Source: Vibrio owensii CAIM 1854 = LMG 25443 (GTDB lineage Bacteria; Pseudomonadota; Gammaproteobacteria; Enterobacterales; Vibrionaceae). Taken from it: a DNA stretch of 64,000 nt. The stretch covers positions 62,001 to 126,000 of the forward strand of contig NZ_JPRD01000015.1 of assembly GCF_000817815.1 (NCBI RefSeq). Reading direction: 5' to 3'. The notes beneath the pieces are model-generated. The model did no database searches. It was not told the DNA's origin and saw nothing but the letters and a program-made list of their open reading frames with translations. Shown here piece by piece: positions 7,015 to 16,382 of this stretch. How positions within the stretch are numbered: the first letter of the stretch is position 1; every line of letters starts with the position of its first letter. The position numbers were made by a program, and so were the translations under genes.

Positions 7015-8559
7015 ATGACTAAAGCTATTACTGATGTTGGGGAGTTTATCCCGTTAGCTAGAAAAGAATCGTATACAGACAAATCGCAGTTGAAAAAAGT
7101 CACTGGTACGCCACCAGCAGAAGAACTCCTTAAAGATGTAGTTCTAAAAACAGTGTGGCCCGAACCTAATTGGCTTGAAATATTTAGTGATGGTTTAGAT
7201 AAAGACACTCTTGCACAAATCTACAGTGTATATCACTCACTAGCAAAGAAACCCCACAAGACTGAAAGATATTCATTTAGTGGCGTTAGAATAACTAACG
7301 AGATGTGGGCGGAGGCATATAAGGAAGCTGTTGCGTTTATCCGCGAGGGATGCGAGAACGCCGCTTCACCAAAGGATATGTCTGATCTGTTGGATAGATT
7401 CACAGAACATTTTACCGAAGATGACGGTACTCGTTCATACAAAACATTTGCAGCAGGAACCAAAACAGCGAAAACGTTCCTTCATCCATTGGGCAAAAGT
7501 GGTTCTGCTGCTCAATACCGGAAACTTCTACCTTACCTTGATTTTCCAGAGAGGGTGAATCCAAAGAAAATTAAGTTGTTCCCGATAAAGCTCATCGATC
7601 GCACGACTAATGCCGAAAGTTACTCTCTGTGCAAGGTCAATAAGAAAAGCGTAAGTTACGCGGCACCTTGCAACGAATATCAAAATGATTTCCCAACATA
7701 CCAAGAAGCTGTAGATGCTCTGGTTAAATATCATGGTGATGAGTTTACAATTGCCTGCAATGATAAAGGTGAATCTGATGAATTATTATACATCCCCAAA
7801 AAACCTCTTACTGAACTAACATCCACTGATGAATCTTCTGAAAATATCGACCCAATTACATTGATGAACCAATTCGGTTTTCGGGGTATTCAGTTTGGTA
7901 ATTGCCTGTCGGGAGTAGAGAAACAACAATTTGTAAATCACACGTATACCGCCCTTTCATTATTGGCTGATGTGTTGAATATATCTGACCTCTGGATTGG
8001 AGGTGGGAAATTAGGAATGGCATTCGCGTCAAGGGGGAGGGGGAATGCCAGCGCTCATTATGAACCTAAGCTTCACGTTATCAACCTTACGCGTTTTAAC
8101 GGACCGGGATGCATAGCACATGAATTTTGGCACTCGCTCGATCAAAGGCTTGCACTAAAATGGTTGGGGTATGATGAAGTATTGCTATCTGCCACAGTCT
8201 TTGATGGGTACTTTTCACCAGAAAGCATTCCAAACCGATTCAGAGTACAATTCAAGGCTTTTATGGAGATGTTGGAAGCTTGCTGCTACGGTGAATATGC
8301 ACAGAACGCCAAAAACATCAGCTCCCAAAAGAATGGTCGAAAGTACTGGGATCTGCCTGAAGAATTACTTGCTAGAGCTTTCGAGGCTTACGTTCAAGAC
8401 ACGTTAATTGATTGGGGTATTAAGGACCAATGGTTGGCTTATGGTACCCAAGAGAAGGATTATGCCGATAACAGCAAGCATCCTTACCCAGTCGGAGAAG
8501 AAAGAGACCTAATAAAAGATACATTCACCAAAAATCTTAAGATATTGTTTAATAGATAA
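7015..8559 (+). CDS. LPD1-type putative metallopeptidase
   Basis: 514 residues. The C-terminal half carries H-E-F-W-H-S-L-D at about residues 369-376, a zinc-binding HExxH motif, followed downstream by P-E-E-L-L-A-R-A-F-E-A-Y-V, the characteristic third element of the LPD1 domain found in phage and conjugative-element polyvalent proteins. The N-terminal half is a helical region of unknown function. LPD1 is usually one piece of multi-thousand-residue proteins; here it is nearly alone. The ATG at 7015 is used; a GTG at 7006 is possible and neither has a strong ribosome-binding site. Confidence 0.65.
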   Translation: MTKAITDVGEFIPLARKESYTDKSQLKKVTGTPPAEELLKDVVLKTVWPEPNWLEIFSDGLDKDTLAQIYSVYHSLAKKPHKTERYSFSGVRITNEMWAEAYKEAVAFIREGCENAASPKDMSDLLDRFTEHFTEDDGTRSYKTFAAGTKTAKTFLHPLGKSGSAAQYRKLLPYLDFPERVNPKKIKLFPIKLIDRTTNAESYSLCKVNKKSVSYAAPCNEYQNDFPTYQEAVDALVKYHGDEFTIACNDKGESDELLYIPKKPLTELTSTDESSENIDPITLMNQFGFRGIQFGNCLSGVEKQQFVNHTYTALSLLADVLNISDLWIGGGKLGMAFASRGRGNASAHYEPKLHVINLTRFNGPGCIAHEFWHSLDQRLALKWLGYDEVLLSATVFDGYFSPESIPNRFRVQFKAFMEMLEACCYGEYAQNAKNISSQKNGRKYWDLPEELLARAFEAYVQDTLIDWGIKDQWLAYGTQEKDYADNSKHPYPVGEERDLIKDTFTKNLKILFNR

Positions 8560-8770
8560 GTTCTTCGGTTAACCACCACGCATTGGGATCAATGTCACCC
8601 CAAAAGCCGAAAAAGCGTGATCAAACTCCAATTATTCTCTATATTAGAAATGTCACGACCATAGCAAACCAAAAGAAATTTTGGGACGCAAAGCCTCCGG
8701 TCTTAATCCTGGCTACAGGAAAGATAGCGGGGTTGCCGAAAACAAATTGGTGATACTAGTGTTCTGGGAG

Positions 8771-8851
8771 ATGAGAATGAAACAGCAATCAGATAAACCA
8801 ATATCACAAAAAGCTCGGATGGTTTTTATTAGGCCAAGAGTTAAGATATGA
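8771..8851 (+). CDS. Possible 26-aa leader peptide
   Basis: A short basic reading frame with a good GGGAG upstream (8766-8770). Its TGA overlaps the ATG of the TfoX-like gene in the arrangement ATGA (8848-8851), the classic layout for translational coupling. It is otherwise featureless. The 287 bp between the LPD1 gene and the TfoX-like gene hold nothing else that I can support. Confidence 0.3.
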   Translation: MRMKQQSDKPISQKARMVFIRPRVKI

Positions 8852-9456
8852 TCACAGTAACGCTTAAAAACTCCCTTAGGTTATTTGAAGAATTAGGTAG
8901 AATAACTGCACGCTCATTGACCGGTGGATACGGGATCTATTGCGATGGAATCAACTTCGCGTTAGTAGTCGGAGATGTCCTATACATCAAGGCGACGTCA
9001 CAAACCAAAGACTACTTTATTTCTATGGAGTTCAAGCCTTACAACCACCAGCAAGGTAAAACCCCGAATGATACTCTATATTTCGCTATGCCTGAGATTC
9101 TTTGGGAAGACACTCGGGAAATTCTTACCATTGGAGCTGTTGCTTTAAGGCACGTTAAGATAGAGCAGAAGTCGAAATGCGCTGAATCCGCAAAGAATAG
9201 TGCCAGAATTAAAGATCTACCAAATCTAACTATCTTTTCTGAACGTATGTTAAATAAGGCAGGTATAGACTCAGTTGAACAATTACAGGAGCTTGGGGCC
9301 GCAACCGCATTTCATGAGGTTCAAAAAGTCCACTCAACCTTGATTGGTCAAGACTTCCTATGGTACCTAGAAGGCGCTATTGAGGGAAAGCACTGGTCAC
9401 GGGTACCAAAGCAAAGGCAAAAAGAATTAATATACCAAGTTAGCCATTCTAACTAA
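8848..9456 (+). CDS. TfoX/Sxy-family protein (first copy)
   Basis: 202 residues with the TfoX two-domain layout. The N-terminal domain (about 1-105) contains G-G-Y-G-I-Y-C-D-G-I-N-F-A-L and L-Y-I-K-A; the C-terminal helical domain (about 125-190) begins R-I-K-D-L-P-N-L and continues with K-A-G-I-D-S-V-E-Q-L-x-E-L-G-A. In Vibrio, TfoX and its paralogue TfoY work with CRP to switch on competence and type VI secretion. This element copy may influence those programmes, but that is inference. A second, divergent copy lies at 43172-43762. Confidence 0.8.
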   Translation: MITVTLKNSLRLFEELGRITARSLTGGYGIYCDGINFALVVGDVLYIKATSQTKDYFISMEFKPYNHQQGKTPNDTLYFAMPEILWEDTREILTIGAVALRHVKIEQKSKCAESAKNSARIKDLPNLTIFSERMLNKAGIDSVEQLQELGAATAFHEVQKVHSTLIGQDFLWYLEGAIEGKHWSRVPKQRQKELIYQVSHSN

Positions 9457-9463
9457 ACGTAAT

Positions 9464-9493
9464 CACAAAGCCCCTCCACATGTGGGCTTTGTG
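9464..9493 (+). terminator. Strong hairpin terminator after TfoX-like gene
   Basis: CACAAAGCCC (9464-9473) pairs perfectly with GGGCTTTGTG (9484-9493) over a 10-nt loop, 8 bp after the stop codon. There is no long T-tract, so termination may be partial. Confidence 0.55.
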
Positions 9494-9559
9494 CCATTGC
9501 GACCAATATACTTTCCGTGAGATGATCTCAAATATTCACCATCATCAAGATGGCAGAGT

Positions 9560-9913
9560 ATGTTTGACGTAGTTTATGCGAAATTAGTAAGGACATGTAA
9601 ATTGAGATATTTGCTGACAACAGTGCATCGAATCCCAAAATTTTATAAACCTGATGGTTCCATTGTAGAGCTGGAACTGGACTATCTTGAAAACAAAACC
9701 ATTTCATCCATTGATGAACATGGACATCTTAACCATGTTAAGATTGGCGGCACACCACCCTGTGTGGGTAACGTATGGTTAGTGAGCTCGGTAGAAGAAT
9801 CGCTAACCTGCTTGTCAGACCTTGGAGTTTACCCTTTTATAAATAAAGCAGCAGCAAGAGCAAATGCGAAAAGGCTAGGACTGCAATCATTCAAATACAT
9901 TCCAGTGCCCTAG
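9560..9913 (+). CDS. Hypothetical protein, 117 aa
   Basis: A mixed alpha/beta product, slightly basic, without signal peptide or membrane segment. Family not recognised. It stands alone between the TfoX-like terminator and the FKBP lipoprotein gene, and its ATG has no strong ribosome-binding site. Confidence 0.55.
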   Translation: MFDVVYAKLVRTCKLRYLLTTVHRIPKFYKPDGSIVELELDYLENKTISSIDEHGHLNHVKIGGTPPCVGNVWLVSSVEESLTCLSDLGVYPFINKAAARANAKRLGLQSFKYIPVP

Positions 9914-10025
9914 ATAGGAAAGAAAACCGCGCTAAGCGCACCTTCTGTCTTCAATATAAGATCTTGGTGGGATGCTCCAAGAGCTTGCGCACTTTAATCT
10001 TCACACTCAAATTTTGGAGTTATTA

Positions 10026-10799
10026 ATGAGACCATCATTTAAAGTCGCTTTGATTTCGGCCGCAGTCATACTTGCTGTTGGATGCCAAAAAGAGGATACA
10101 GTAAAAGTTGAAAAAGATCCGCTAGCTGTTGACCAAGTTCAGAACCTAAGCTCATCTACATTTCAGAGTGACGAACAAAGAACAGCGTATGCTATTGGGT
10201 CGTCATTCGGAAAATTCATTACTGATAAAATCGACCAGCCCAAAGAGATGGGGATTCTTATTGACAAAGATATGGTGCTAAAAGGCATTGAAGACTACTT
10301 TGCAGGTAAGCAAGAAATTGAAGTTGCTGAGGTTCAGAAGATCGTATCTAATTTTGGAACCAAGTTAAGTAAAATGGCTGAAGAGAAAGCACAAAATGAA
10401 GTCAAACTAAATGGAGAAGCCGGTTCGTCATATAGGTCCGAATATGAGAATCAGGAAGGTGCTCATAAGACCTCGACAGGATTGCTCTATAAGGTAATCA
10501 AGACGGGCACAGGTAAGTCACCGAATGCTAATGATATTGTCGAGGTGAATTACGAAGGCAAGCAAATTGATGGAACAAAGTTCGATAGTTCATACGACCG
10601 GGGTAAAACATCATCTTTTCGTCTTAACCAAGTTATTCCAGGTTGGACGGAAGGTGTGCAGTTAATGAAGGAGGGAGGTATATATGAGTTTGTTATACCA
10701 CCAGGCCTTGCATATGGAAAACACGGAACTGACCGTATTCCGGCAGAATCAACACTAGTATTCAAGGTGGAATTAGTAAGAGTTTCAGCAGTGCAGTAA
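10026..10799 (+). CDS. fkpA: FKBP-type peptidyl-prolyl isomerase lipoprotein (FkpA-like)
   Basis: 257 residues from the ATG at 10026, which has GGAG at 10016-10019; the frame extends upstream without a signal peptide. A lipobox ending V-G-C gives lipidation at Cys20. Residues about 45-135 form the helical dimerisation region (Q-R-T-A-Y-A-I-G-S-S-F-G) of FkpA/Mip proteins. The FKBP domain follows, with V-N-Y-E-G-K, F-D-S-S-Y-D-R-G, V-I-P-G-W, L-A-Y-G and F-K-V-E-L. It should act as an envelope foldase. As an accessory-element copy it is probably additional to the host's own fkpA. Confidence 0.85.
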   Translation: MRPSFKVALISAAVILAVGCQKEDTVKVEKDPLAVDQVQNLSSSTFQSDEQRTAYAIGSSFGKFITDKIDQPKEMGILIDKDMVLKGIEDYFAGKQEIEVAEVQKIVSNFGTKLSKMAEEKAQNEVKLNGEAGSSYRSEYENQEGAHKTSTGLLYKVIKTGTGKSPNANDIVEVNYEGKQIDGTKFDSSYDRGKTSSFRLNQVIPGWTEGVQLMKEGGIYEFVIPPGLAYGKHGTDRIPAESTLVFKVELVRVSAVQ

Positions 10800-11058
10800 G
10801 TTAACTTTCTCAACATCAAAAACATGCGAGCTTCCTACATGGTCAAAAGTGCCAAATAAACCGATATAAGCAAATCTAATCCAAATATCTTTTATCCAAT
10901 GCTTAAACCTGATAGTGTTAATTCTATGAGGTTTCTCGTTTTCCTCGGCATCCACCACTGCCAAAACGCTAAACTAGCGAACCAGTTAACCTTTATTGGC
11001 TGCGTTTGCGCTAGGTGGAAGTAGCAACAATTAAGGCCAAATAAATGGATTAACTTCT

Positions 11059-12042
11059 ATGGAAAACCCACATCCAATTTATCCGTCACAAACGAACACC
11101 TTCAAGAATCGAGCAGAAGAATTCGCACGTAATATAGCTCAAGTGACAGACACAAAGATCATCAGTGCGTTTAAAAGAAACGATTGGCTATCACAAGCAT
11201 TAGGCTATAAAGGTCATACGGACCTGCTAAAGTCTGCTGAGTTCCGTAAGCAAGCAGATAGCAATGAACCCCTGATTATATTTGCGAGTAAGGAGTTGCG
11301 ACTAGGCATAGTTAGTAAATTTGCTCAAAAAGCAAAGTTGAATTTTGAGCAAGTCAACGAAGCGGCCAAGTCAGTTGCTGAACACGAAACTATACTTAGT
11401 AATATATCTTGCGACCTACCAATTAACACCGTAAATGAAATATCTTCTTGCCCGATATGCGACGGTCAAATAGTCAATCCAAAAGGGCAGTGGTTTTGCG
11501 TTGAGTGTATGGCAGATCAGGAGACATTAGATACACTAAAGCGCGGGTATGGAAAAAGGGTCTACCGCTTAATCAATGATGAAGGGTTCACGTTCCCTCG
11601 AACTAAAGAGCAAGCGATGCAGATCGCACTGGACTTAACATATCAAGAACGTCCACGGCTGCGTGATAATAAAAAACTGGCGCAGTCGGTTTCATCCACG
11701 TTAGCAAATGAATTGGAGCTAGCAACGGGATTACGGCAGGTTCCGGCAGTAACTGTTTATCTCTCTGGATTAGATCAACACCGACATAAATCGATTATTA
11801 GACACAAAGCGTTTAAGGCAATGCAATCAGAGGCTCAACGCGGAAATATCAAATTGCTGATAATTGAGGATACTTCGAACTTAACTGAAGCGATCCTGAC
11901 TATCGATGGTTTTGGTATAAACATCATTCCCGAGGTGAAAACGAAATGTACTGATCTTAGTGCTGCGTTTCGTGCTGTAATCCCTGGGCCAACTCTTGTC
12001 GTGCAAGAACGTTGGAACCAATACGAATTCTCTCGAATCTAA
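11059..12042 (+). CDS. Zinc-ribbon protein, 327 aa
   Basis: Residues about 130-150 hold C-P-I-C-D-G-Q-I-V-N-P-K-G-Q-W-F-C-V-E-C, a compact zinc ribbon with two CxxC pairs. The N-terminal part has a helical segment with W-L-S-Q-A-L-G-Y-K-G-H-T-D-L-L, and the C-terminal half alternates strands and helices. Family and function are not recognised. The gene is flanked by gene-poor DNA and followed by its own terminator. Confidence 0.7.
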   Translation: MENPHPIYPSQTNTFKNRAEEFARNIAQVTDTKIISAFKRNDWLSQALGYKGHTDLLKSAEFRKQADSNEPLIIFASKELRLGIVSKFAQKAKLNFEQVNEAAKSVAEHETILSNISCDLPINTVNEISSCPICDGQIVNPKGQWFCVECMADQETLDTLKRGYGKRVYRLINDEGFTFPRTKEQAMQIALDLTYQERPRLRDNKKLAQSVSSTLANELELATGLRQVPAVTVYLSGLDQHRHKSIIRHKAFKAMQSEAQRGNIKLLIIEDTSNLTEAILTIDGFGINIIPEVKTKCTDLSAAFRAVIPGPTLVVQERWNQYEFSRI

Positions 12043-12071
12043 CGACTCAATATCCCAATCAATACACACCT

Positions 12072-12099
12072 CTCGCATTATCTTGGGTAATGCGAGTTT
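12072..12099 (+). terminator. Intrinsic terminator
   Basis: CTCGCATTA (12072-12080) pairs with TAATGCGAG (12088-12096) over a 7-nt loop and is followed by TTT. It lies 29 bp after the zinc-ribbon gene. Confidence 0.6.
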
Positions 12100-12196
12100 C
12101 CTATCACGTCACATAAAAACAACAGCTTAACCCTACTAGTCGAAAAATATACTAATACATGGGAAATTATCATTTCCTATATGGATGCATACTTCT

Positions 12197-12875
12197 ATGG
12201 ACGCTGACAATATTGACTTTAATTAGTTTTTCAACACGCTAAAGAAAGAAGTCAAACAGCCTGACACAATTACAGTCAAAGACTTTGGGAGTCTTATTGA
12301 CCAAATCGACAACCCTAGTGTTGGCCCACTAATAGCAACCCTTAATCAAGCGATCTTATGGGTTACTCTTGGCTCAGCCTTCCGTGCAATTGAGTGCTCA
12401 AAATGGCTGGTTAAAGAGGCTCTATACGAGAATGTGGAGCTTATGCGTTTAACTAGACTCAGAACTAGCGCGACTAAAGGGAGTCACCCAATTATTGCAC
12501 CAGTAATTATCGATAAGGAACGATTCTATATTGATAGATGGCTAGAACTAAGAGGTAAGCATCGAGTTAGGTTGATTTACGGCAAGAGACAGGAACGGTA
12601 TCGTGGTCTAGATCCAGATAGTCCAGTATTTATGAGTAATCATCACGGCGTCACGGCGAGTGGAAGCCATTCTCTGAACGGAAAAAACAGTATAAGGTAG
12701 AGAATATGAAGTCTGTACCAGTATGCAAAATACGATTAAAGCGCTATATCGTGAGTACGGCCATGCGGAATGTTCGTCGCACACTGGTCGCCATACAATA
12801 GCTCAGCTTGCTCAAAAAATTCTTAGCAAGAAATGCACAGATGTGGAACTCAAAGCCACTATTCAACACAGGTGA
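12197..12875 (+). pseudogene. Decayed tyrosine recombinase
   Basis: Three stretches in different frames together read as a phage-type integrase. An ATG at 12197 opens a frame with an in-frame TAG at 12224-12226. The frame then continues to about 12645 (L-G-S-A-F-R-A-I-E, L-R-L-T-R and similar). A shifted frame gives P-F-S-E-R-K-K-Q-Y-K-V-E. Another shift gives L-Y-R-E-Y-G-H-A-E-C-S-S and H-T-G-R-H-T-I-A, the catalytic H-x-x-R region, ending at 12875. An early stop plus at least two frameshifts make it inactive. It marks an older integration or a former element boundary. Confidence 0.7.
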
Positions 12876-13021
12876 CATTAGATCGCAAGATGGTTTGTCG
12901 ATATCGACTGGAATCAGCTGCGAGAAAAACCGACAAAATGTTTAAGTAGCTAAAACGATAAAACCACGCAAATGCGTAGTTTCTCACTTAATCGTATGTC
13001 TTTGGATTAATTGCATGAATC

Positions 13022-13073
13022 ATGTATATACTCTTGCCATATACATTTGTTGCTATATACTGGTTGTATATAG
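13022..13073 (+). promoter_or_regulatory. vapBC operator
   Basis: Two inverted repeats precede vapB. ATGTATAT (13022-13029) pairs with ATATACAT (13039-13046), and CTATATAC (13053-13060) with GTATATAG (13066-13073). They share the core TATATAC. VapBC complexes normally bind such dyads to repress their own operon, so this is the expected autoregulatory site. Confidence 0.65.
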
Positions 13074-13093
13074 TCAAAAAAGAGGCCAAATTT

Positions 13094-13327
13094 ATGGTTC
13101 AAGCTACTGTTTTTGTGAATAATCGTTCACAAGCCGTAAGGCTTCCAGCGGAAACCCGCTTTCCAGAAGAAGTAAAGAAAGTTAGCGTTCGAGTTGTTGG
13201 TAAAGAGAGAATCCTAGCGCCTATTGAGAATACATGGGATAGCTTTTTCTTGTCCGACCAAAGTGTTTCTGATGACTTTTTGACTGAAAGAGCAAGCCAA
13301 GAGCAGTCAGAAAGAGAGGCGTTTTAA
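13094..13327 (+). CDS. vapB: VapB-type antitoxin
   Basis: 77 residues from the ATG at 13094, chosen for the AGAGG upstream and because the longer frame would read through the operator. The N-terminus, [13 protein letters not shown], is the swapped-hairpin (AbrB-like) DNA-binding fold of VapB/MazE antitoxins. The C-terminus is acidic and probably disordered, as expected for toxin neutralisation. The stop is 1 bp from the vapC start, so the two are translationally coupled. Confidence 0.88.
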   Translation: MVQATVFVNNRSQAVRLPAETRFPEEVKKVSVRVVGKERILAPIENTWDSFFLSDQSVSDDFLTERASQEQSEREAF

Positions 13328-13328
13328 T

Positions 13329-13736
13329 ATGTTGAAGTACATGCTAGATACGAATATCTGCATCTACGTTATTAAACGAAAGCCAATCGAAATCCTAGAC
13401 ACGTTTAACCTCCATGCAGGGCAATTATGTATTAGCTCTATTACGCTAGCTGAATTGCTTCACGGAGCATATAAAAGCGCGAAGCCAGAGCATAATCTCA
13501 AGCAAATTGAAGATTTTGTATCGCGTTTAGAGGTGCTTGAGTACGACTCAAAGGCGGCAGATCATTATGGAGATATCCGTGCCGACTTGGAACGCAAAGG
13601 GACACCAATTGGCGTCAACGACTTGCACATAGCTGGTCACGCTAGAAGTGAAGGGTTTATTGTCGTCACTAATAACGAGAAAGAGTTTGTACGAGTCGAT
13701 GGTTTGCGAGTCGATAATTGGATCAAAACTCAATAA
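13329..13736 (+). CDS. vapC: VapC-type PIN-domain toxin ribonuclease
   Basis: 135 residues with the PIN-domain acidic quartet: D7 in M-L-D-T-N-I-C, E42 in L-A-E-L-L-H-G, D98 in N-D-L-H-I-A-G-H-A, and a C-terminal T-N-N-E-K-E-F segment. VapC toxins are magnesium-dependent RNases that cleave tRNA or rRNA. All key residues are present, so it should be active. Together with vapB it probably stabilises the element. Confidence 0.92.
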   Translation: MLKYMLDTNICIYVIKRKPIEILDTFNLHAGQLCISSITLAELLHGAYKSAKPEHNLKQIEDFVSRLEVLEYDSKAADHYGDIRADLERKGTPIGVNDLHIAGHARSEGFIVVTNNEKEFVRVDGLRVDNWIKTQ

Positions 13737-13747
13737 AGGAAACAGTG

Positions 13748-14128
13748 ATGGGAATTGATATCAACAACCTTAAACATTGGCAGAAAGTCGAAGAAGGCGA
13801 ACTAGCTGGCTACTACGTTCAACCGATATTTGGAATCCAACTAAATGGCACTGCAATGGCACTTGTCGCCAAAGAAGGTGAAGCGGAGCGGATTGAGTTA
13901 GTAAAGCTTGGTCACAAGGTAGCGATCATTCAACCAAAGGGCGATTACACTAGTTACGGCGAGGCAATGGCTAAGATGCTCAAAGAATCAGACCGTGAGG
14001 ATGATTTAGGTCTACTTGAACATCTAAGCAGTGACTATGACTCGGTCATAGTTGATTCAGCTCCACAACATGTTTCAAGTAACCATCCTGCAAAACAACC
14101 GATGATCAGTCAACGCATGAAACCATAG
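13748..14128 (+). CDS. Hypothetical protein, 126 aa
   Basis: Start at 13748, with AGGAAAC at 13737-13743, the first example of a leader repeated before many genes up to 18.5 kb. The product begins with an alpha/beta region and ends in a polar, probably disordered tail of about 40 residues. Family not recognised. It follows vapC by 11 bp and may be cotranscribed with the toxin-antitoxin pair. Confidence 0.65.
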   Translation: MGIDINNLKHWQKVEEGELAGYYVQPIFGIQLNGTAMALVAKEGEAERIELVKLGHKVAIIQPKGDYTSYGEAMAKMLKESDREDDLGLLEHLSSDYDSVIVDSAPQHVSSNHPAKQPMISQRMKP

Positions 14129-14137
14129 TGGGAAAAA

Positions 14138-14338
14138 ATGAAAACATTAACTGATTCTGAGCGTGAAGGTTTGATCTACTCTCTTGGCGAATATGGGGAT
14201 CTTAGCCATGTAGCCAATTGGGATGAGATACAAGGCAAGCTAAAGGCTGAAGCCCCTGAGCTCGCAAAAGCGATTGAGAACAAGGTCAGGGCTGACGAGC
14301 AACTTAAAGAAGCGTTAGAACGCTTTACAAACAACTAG
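14138..14338 (+). CDS. Hypothetical helical protein, 66 aa
   Basis: An almost wholly helical acidic protein with an A-E-A-P-E-L-A-K-A-I-E-N-K-V segment suggesting a coiled coil. GGGAAA precedes the ATG, a variant of the local leader. No recognised family. Confidence 0.55.
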   Translation: MKTLTDSEREGLIYSLGEYGDLSHVANWDEIQGKLKAEAPELAKAIENKVRADEQLKEALERFTNN

Positions 14339-14358
14339 GACGTTATGGGAAACATTCG

Positions 14359-14532
14359 TTGAAAAAATCGACTTTTAAGAACTTCGTATTAGTTGCAATT
14401 GGTATTTTTATAGGGCTGCTTTTAGGTAATTACCTCATTAAGTCATCAATGGAAAACTGTCTAAAAACTAACCTTAGTAAAGACAATGAAAATGCTTGTA
14501 TCTACGAAGTACATGGAATTAGAAATTACTAA
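14359..14532 (+). CDS. Small membrane protein, 57 aa, TTG start
   Basis: One hydrophobic segment (about residues 8-26) preceded by K-K-S-T-F-K-N, then a polar tail with two cysteines. The TTG start is supported by GGGAAACATTCG at 14347-14358, which matches the leader of neighbouring genes at the same distance. A single-pass protein with an outside C-terminus is predicted. Confidence 0.45.
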   Translation: MKKSTFKNFVLVAIGIFIGLLLGNYLIKSSMENCLKTNLSKDNENACIYEVHGIRNY

Positions 14533-14587
14533 TCAACATTGGAAAAATGGACTGTGTTTGCGGCCATCGAACAATGGATAAAGAGTC

Positions 14588-14785
14588 ATGAGTGATAGAA
14601 AAGATAATCGACCAGAAGTTGATATGAAAACCATACTCGAAGGGCGATCTAAGAGTGGCTCGCCAATTAAAGTGATCGAGGTCGGTGCAACGACTCAAGA
14701 TACTGTTGATGCACTTCAAAGACTGCTTCCAGAAGACCAAAAGCAAAAGGTTAGTTTGGTTAATTTAGGCGAAAAATTGGATTAG
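14588..14785 (+). CDS. Hypothetical protein, 65 aa
   Basis: A short polar protein with no membrane segment and no recognised family. Its stop codon TAG (14783-14785) is built into the AGGAAAC leader of the next gene, so the two are tightly linked. Confidence 0.55.
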   Translation: MSDRKDNRPEVDMKTILEGRSKSGSPIKVIEVGATTQDTVDALQRLLPEDQKQKVSLVNLGEKLD

Positions 14786-14794
14786 GAAACATTA

Positions 14795-16246
14795 ATGAAA
14801 CCTGAAGAAGCACTGCGGTTAATGATTAAACTTTATAGTCCTTACTCCCCCTATTCGACCAATGATGATTTTCCACAGTATTTAATTGGTACGGCCTACG
14901 ACAAATTTGGGTGTCTGTTAGCACTGAACAACACGATAAACAACTTTAATGCCGAACATGCCTTGGCTGTCGGCGCTAATTTTTGGAAGTTAATCGAAAA
15001 CGATGCTGATTTTGTTCAACGACACCACAAACAGTTGGGTGAGCTTTTGAATGCAGCCAAGTGTTTAGATACCTGGAACGATTTAGACCTAACATGCGAC
15101 CAATATAAGGCCAATCTCACCTTCAACTTAGCATTAGCCATCCACCTTCCGATTTATGATGATGGTGACTTTTTAGCTGACTTGATGGAGCGTGAGCCAC
15201 GATATGGTCCATTCTTGATCTTCGAAAATGCGGTTAGCAAAAGGTGGTATCTGGTTCTTATCATCCTTATGGTTCGAGCGAATCATTACTATAGTTTAAC
15301 GAATTTTGATGACATCCCTTCTGAATATACTTTGCCTAAAGACATCGCAGATGAGGTGCGTGTGGTTGCCAATGCAATTGCACCAGAAATTGGAAGGGTC
15401 GTGGGTATTTTCATCGATAGGACAATTGGTAGCGACACTGAACTTTACAGGCTAGATAGGCGCTGTACGAACCTTACGCTTCGAGCAAGGAATATCAGAA
15501 CAGAAACCTCCTTGCAAAATAACTTTCCCAACTTTCACTTGATTGCTGATGCATCTAATAGCCTGGTAGCTAGAGTGAAGCATTATCAACAAGAATTTCG
15601 GTTTCGAGTGTTTGAAGTGCTGCTAGGCGCTGTAACCAGTAAAGCAGAAAATGGCACTGGATATAAAGAAAACATAGCAATTGAAGTCGGTCATAATTTT
15701 GCTAAGAAGCACCACGACTACGCAAAGTTGACCAAACTGTTTTCGGGTAGGCAACGCTCAACTGCGGCTGAGCGAACGATTGTGTTGAGCTATCTGATTG
15801 CCAACTACTGTACAAATGAAATTTCAATAGAATGGTTTAAAGGGTGCGCGCGTTGTGGAAATGAGCTGCTCATTTTTTCTGAGTTCGATTTACAACAAGT
15901 GTACGAGCTGCTTAGTGCAGCCGATGTTCAAATTAAGCGCGTGGTATTTGTCTGCCCAGATAACGATAGTTGGTACGTAGTAAACGATGCGAGCGAACTT
16001 CGAGGGATTAGTCGGTATTGTATCCCCATGAGTTCCCAAGAGGCCAAAGAACTTGCTGCCGCTCTCGATGCTCATTTAACGTCCACAAATCTTGAACAAC
16101 TCAAGATGTGGAGAGTACGTGAGATCAATGATAGCTATACGCTTGGAATACCGGTATTTGGTGACGAAACACTCGCCCAACTACTGGGTTACCAAGAAAT
16201 GTGTCCTTACTTCATTGGTAAGTTCAATAGCATTTTAAATCATTGA
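14795..16246 (+). CDS. Hypothetical protein, 483 aa
   Basis: The largest gene of this block. The N-terminal half is helical; the middle has charged helices rich in arginine; the C-terminal third is alpha/beta and contains C-A-R-C-G-N-E-L-L, one CxxC pair without an obvious partner. No known motif is recognised. AGGAAAC at 14784-14790 precedes the ATG. Cytoplasmic location is predicted. Confidence 0.75.
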   Translation: MKPEEALRLMIKLYSPYSPYSTNDDFPQYLIGTAYDKFGCLLALNNTINNFNAEHALAVGANFWKLIENDADFVQRHHKQLGELLNAAKCLDTWNDLDLTCDQYKANLTFNLALAIHLPIYDDGDFLADLMEREPRYGPFLIFENAVSKRWYLVLIILMVRANHYYSLTNFDDIPSEYTLPKDIADEVRVVANAIAPEIGRVVGIFIDRTIGSDTELYRLDRRCTNLTLRARNIRTETSLQNNFPNFHLIADASNSLVARVKHYQQEFRFRVFEVLLGAVTSKAENGTGYKENIAIEVGHNFAKKHHDYAKLTKLFSGRQRSTAAERTIVLSYLIANYCTNEISIEWFKGCARCGNELLIFSEFDLQQVYELLSAADVQIKRVVFVCPDNDSWYVVNDASELRGISRYCIPMSSQEAKELAAALDAHLTSTNLEQLKMWRVREINDSYTLGIPVFGDETLAQLLGYQEMCPYFIGKFNSILNH

Positions 16247-16382
16247 GCTTACTTGCAATCACTTGACAACTTTACTGTCGGGACAATAGATACAAAGTAG
16301 ATCTATACGCTCTCTCATTATATTTATGTGGATAGATAAAAAGTTGTGCAAGGAAGATTGAAATAAAATAGGAAACGTAAAG

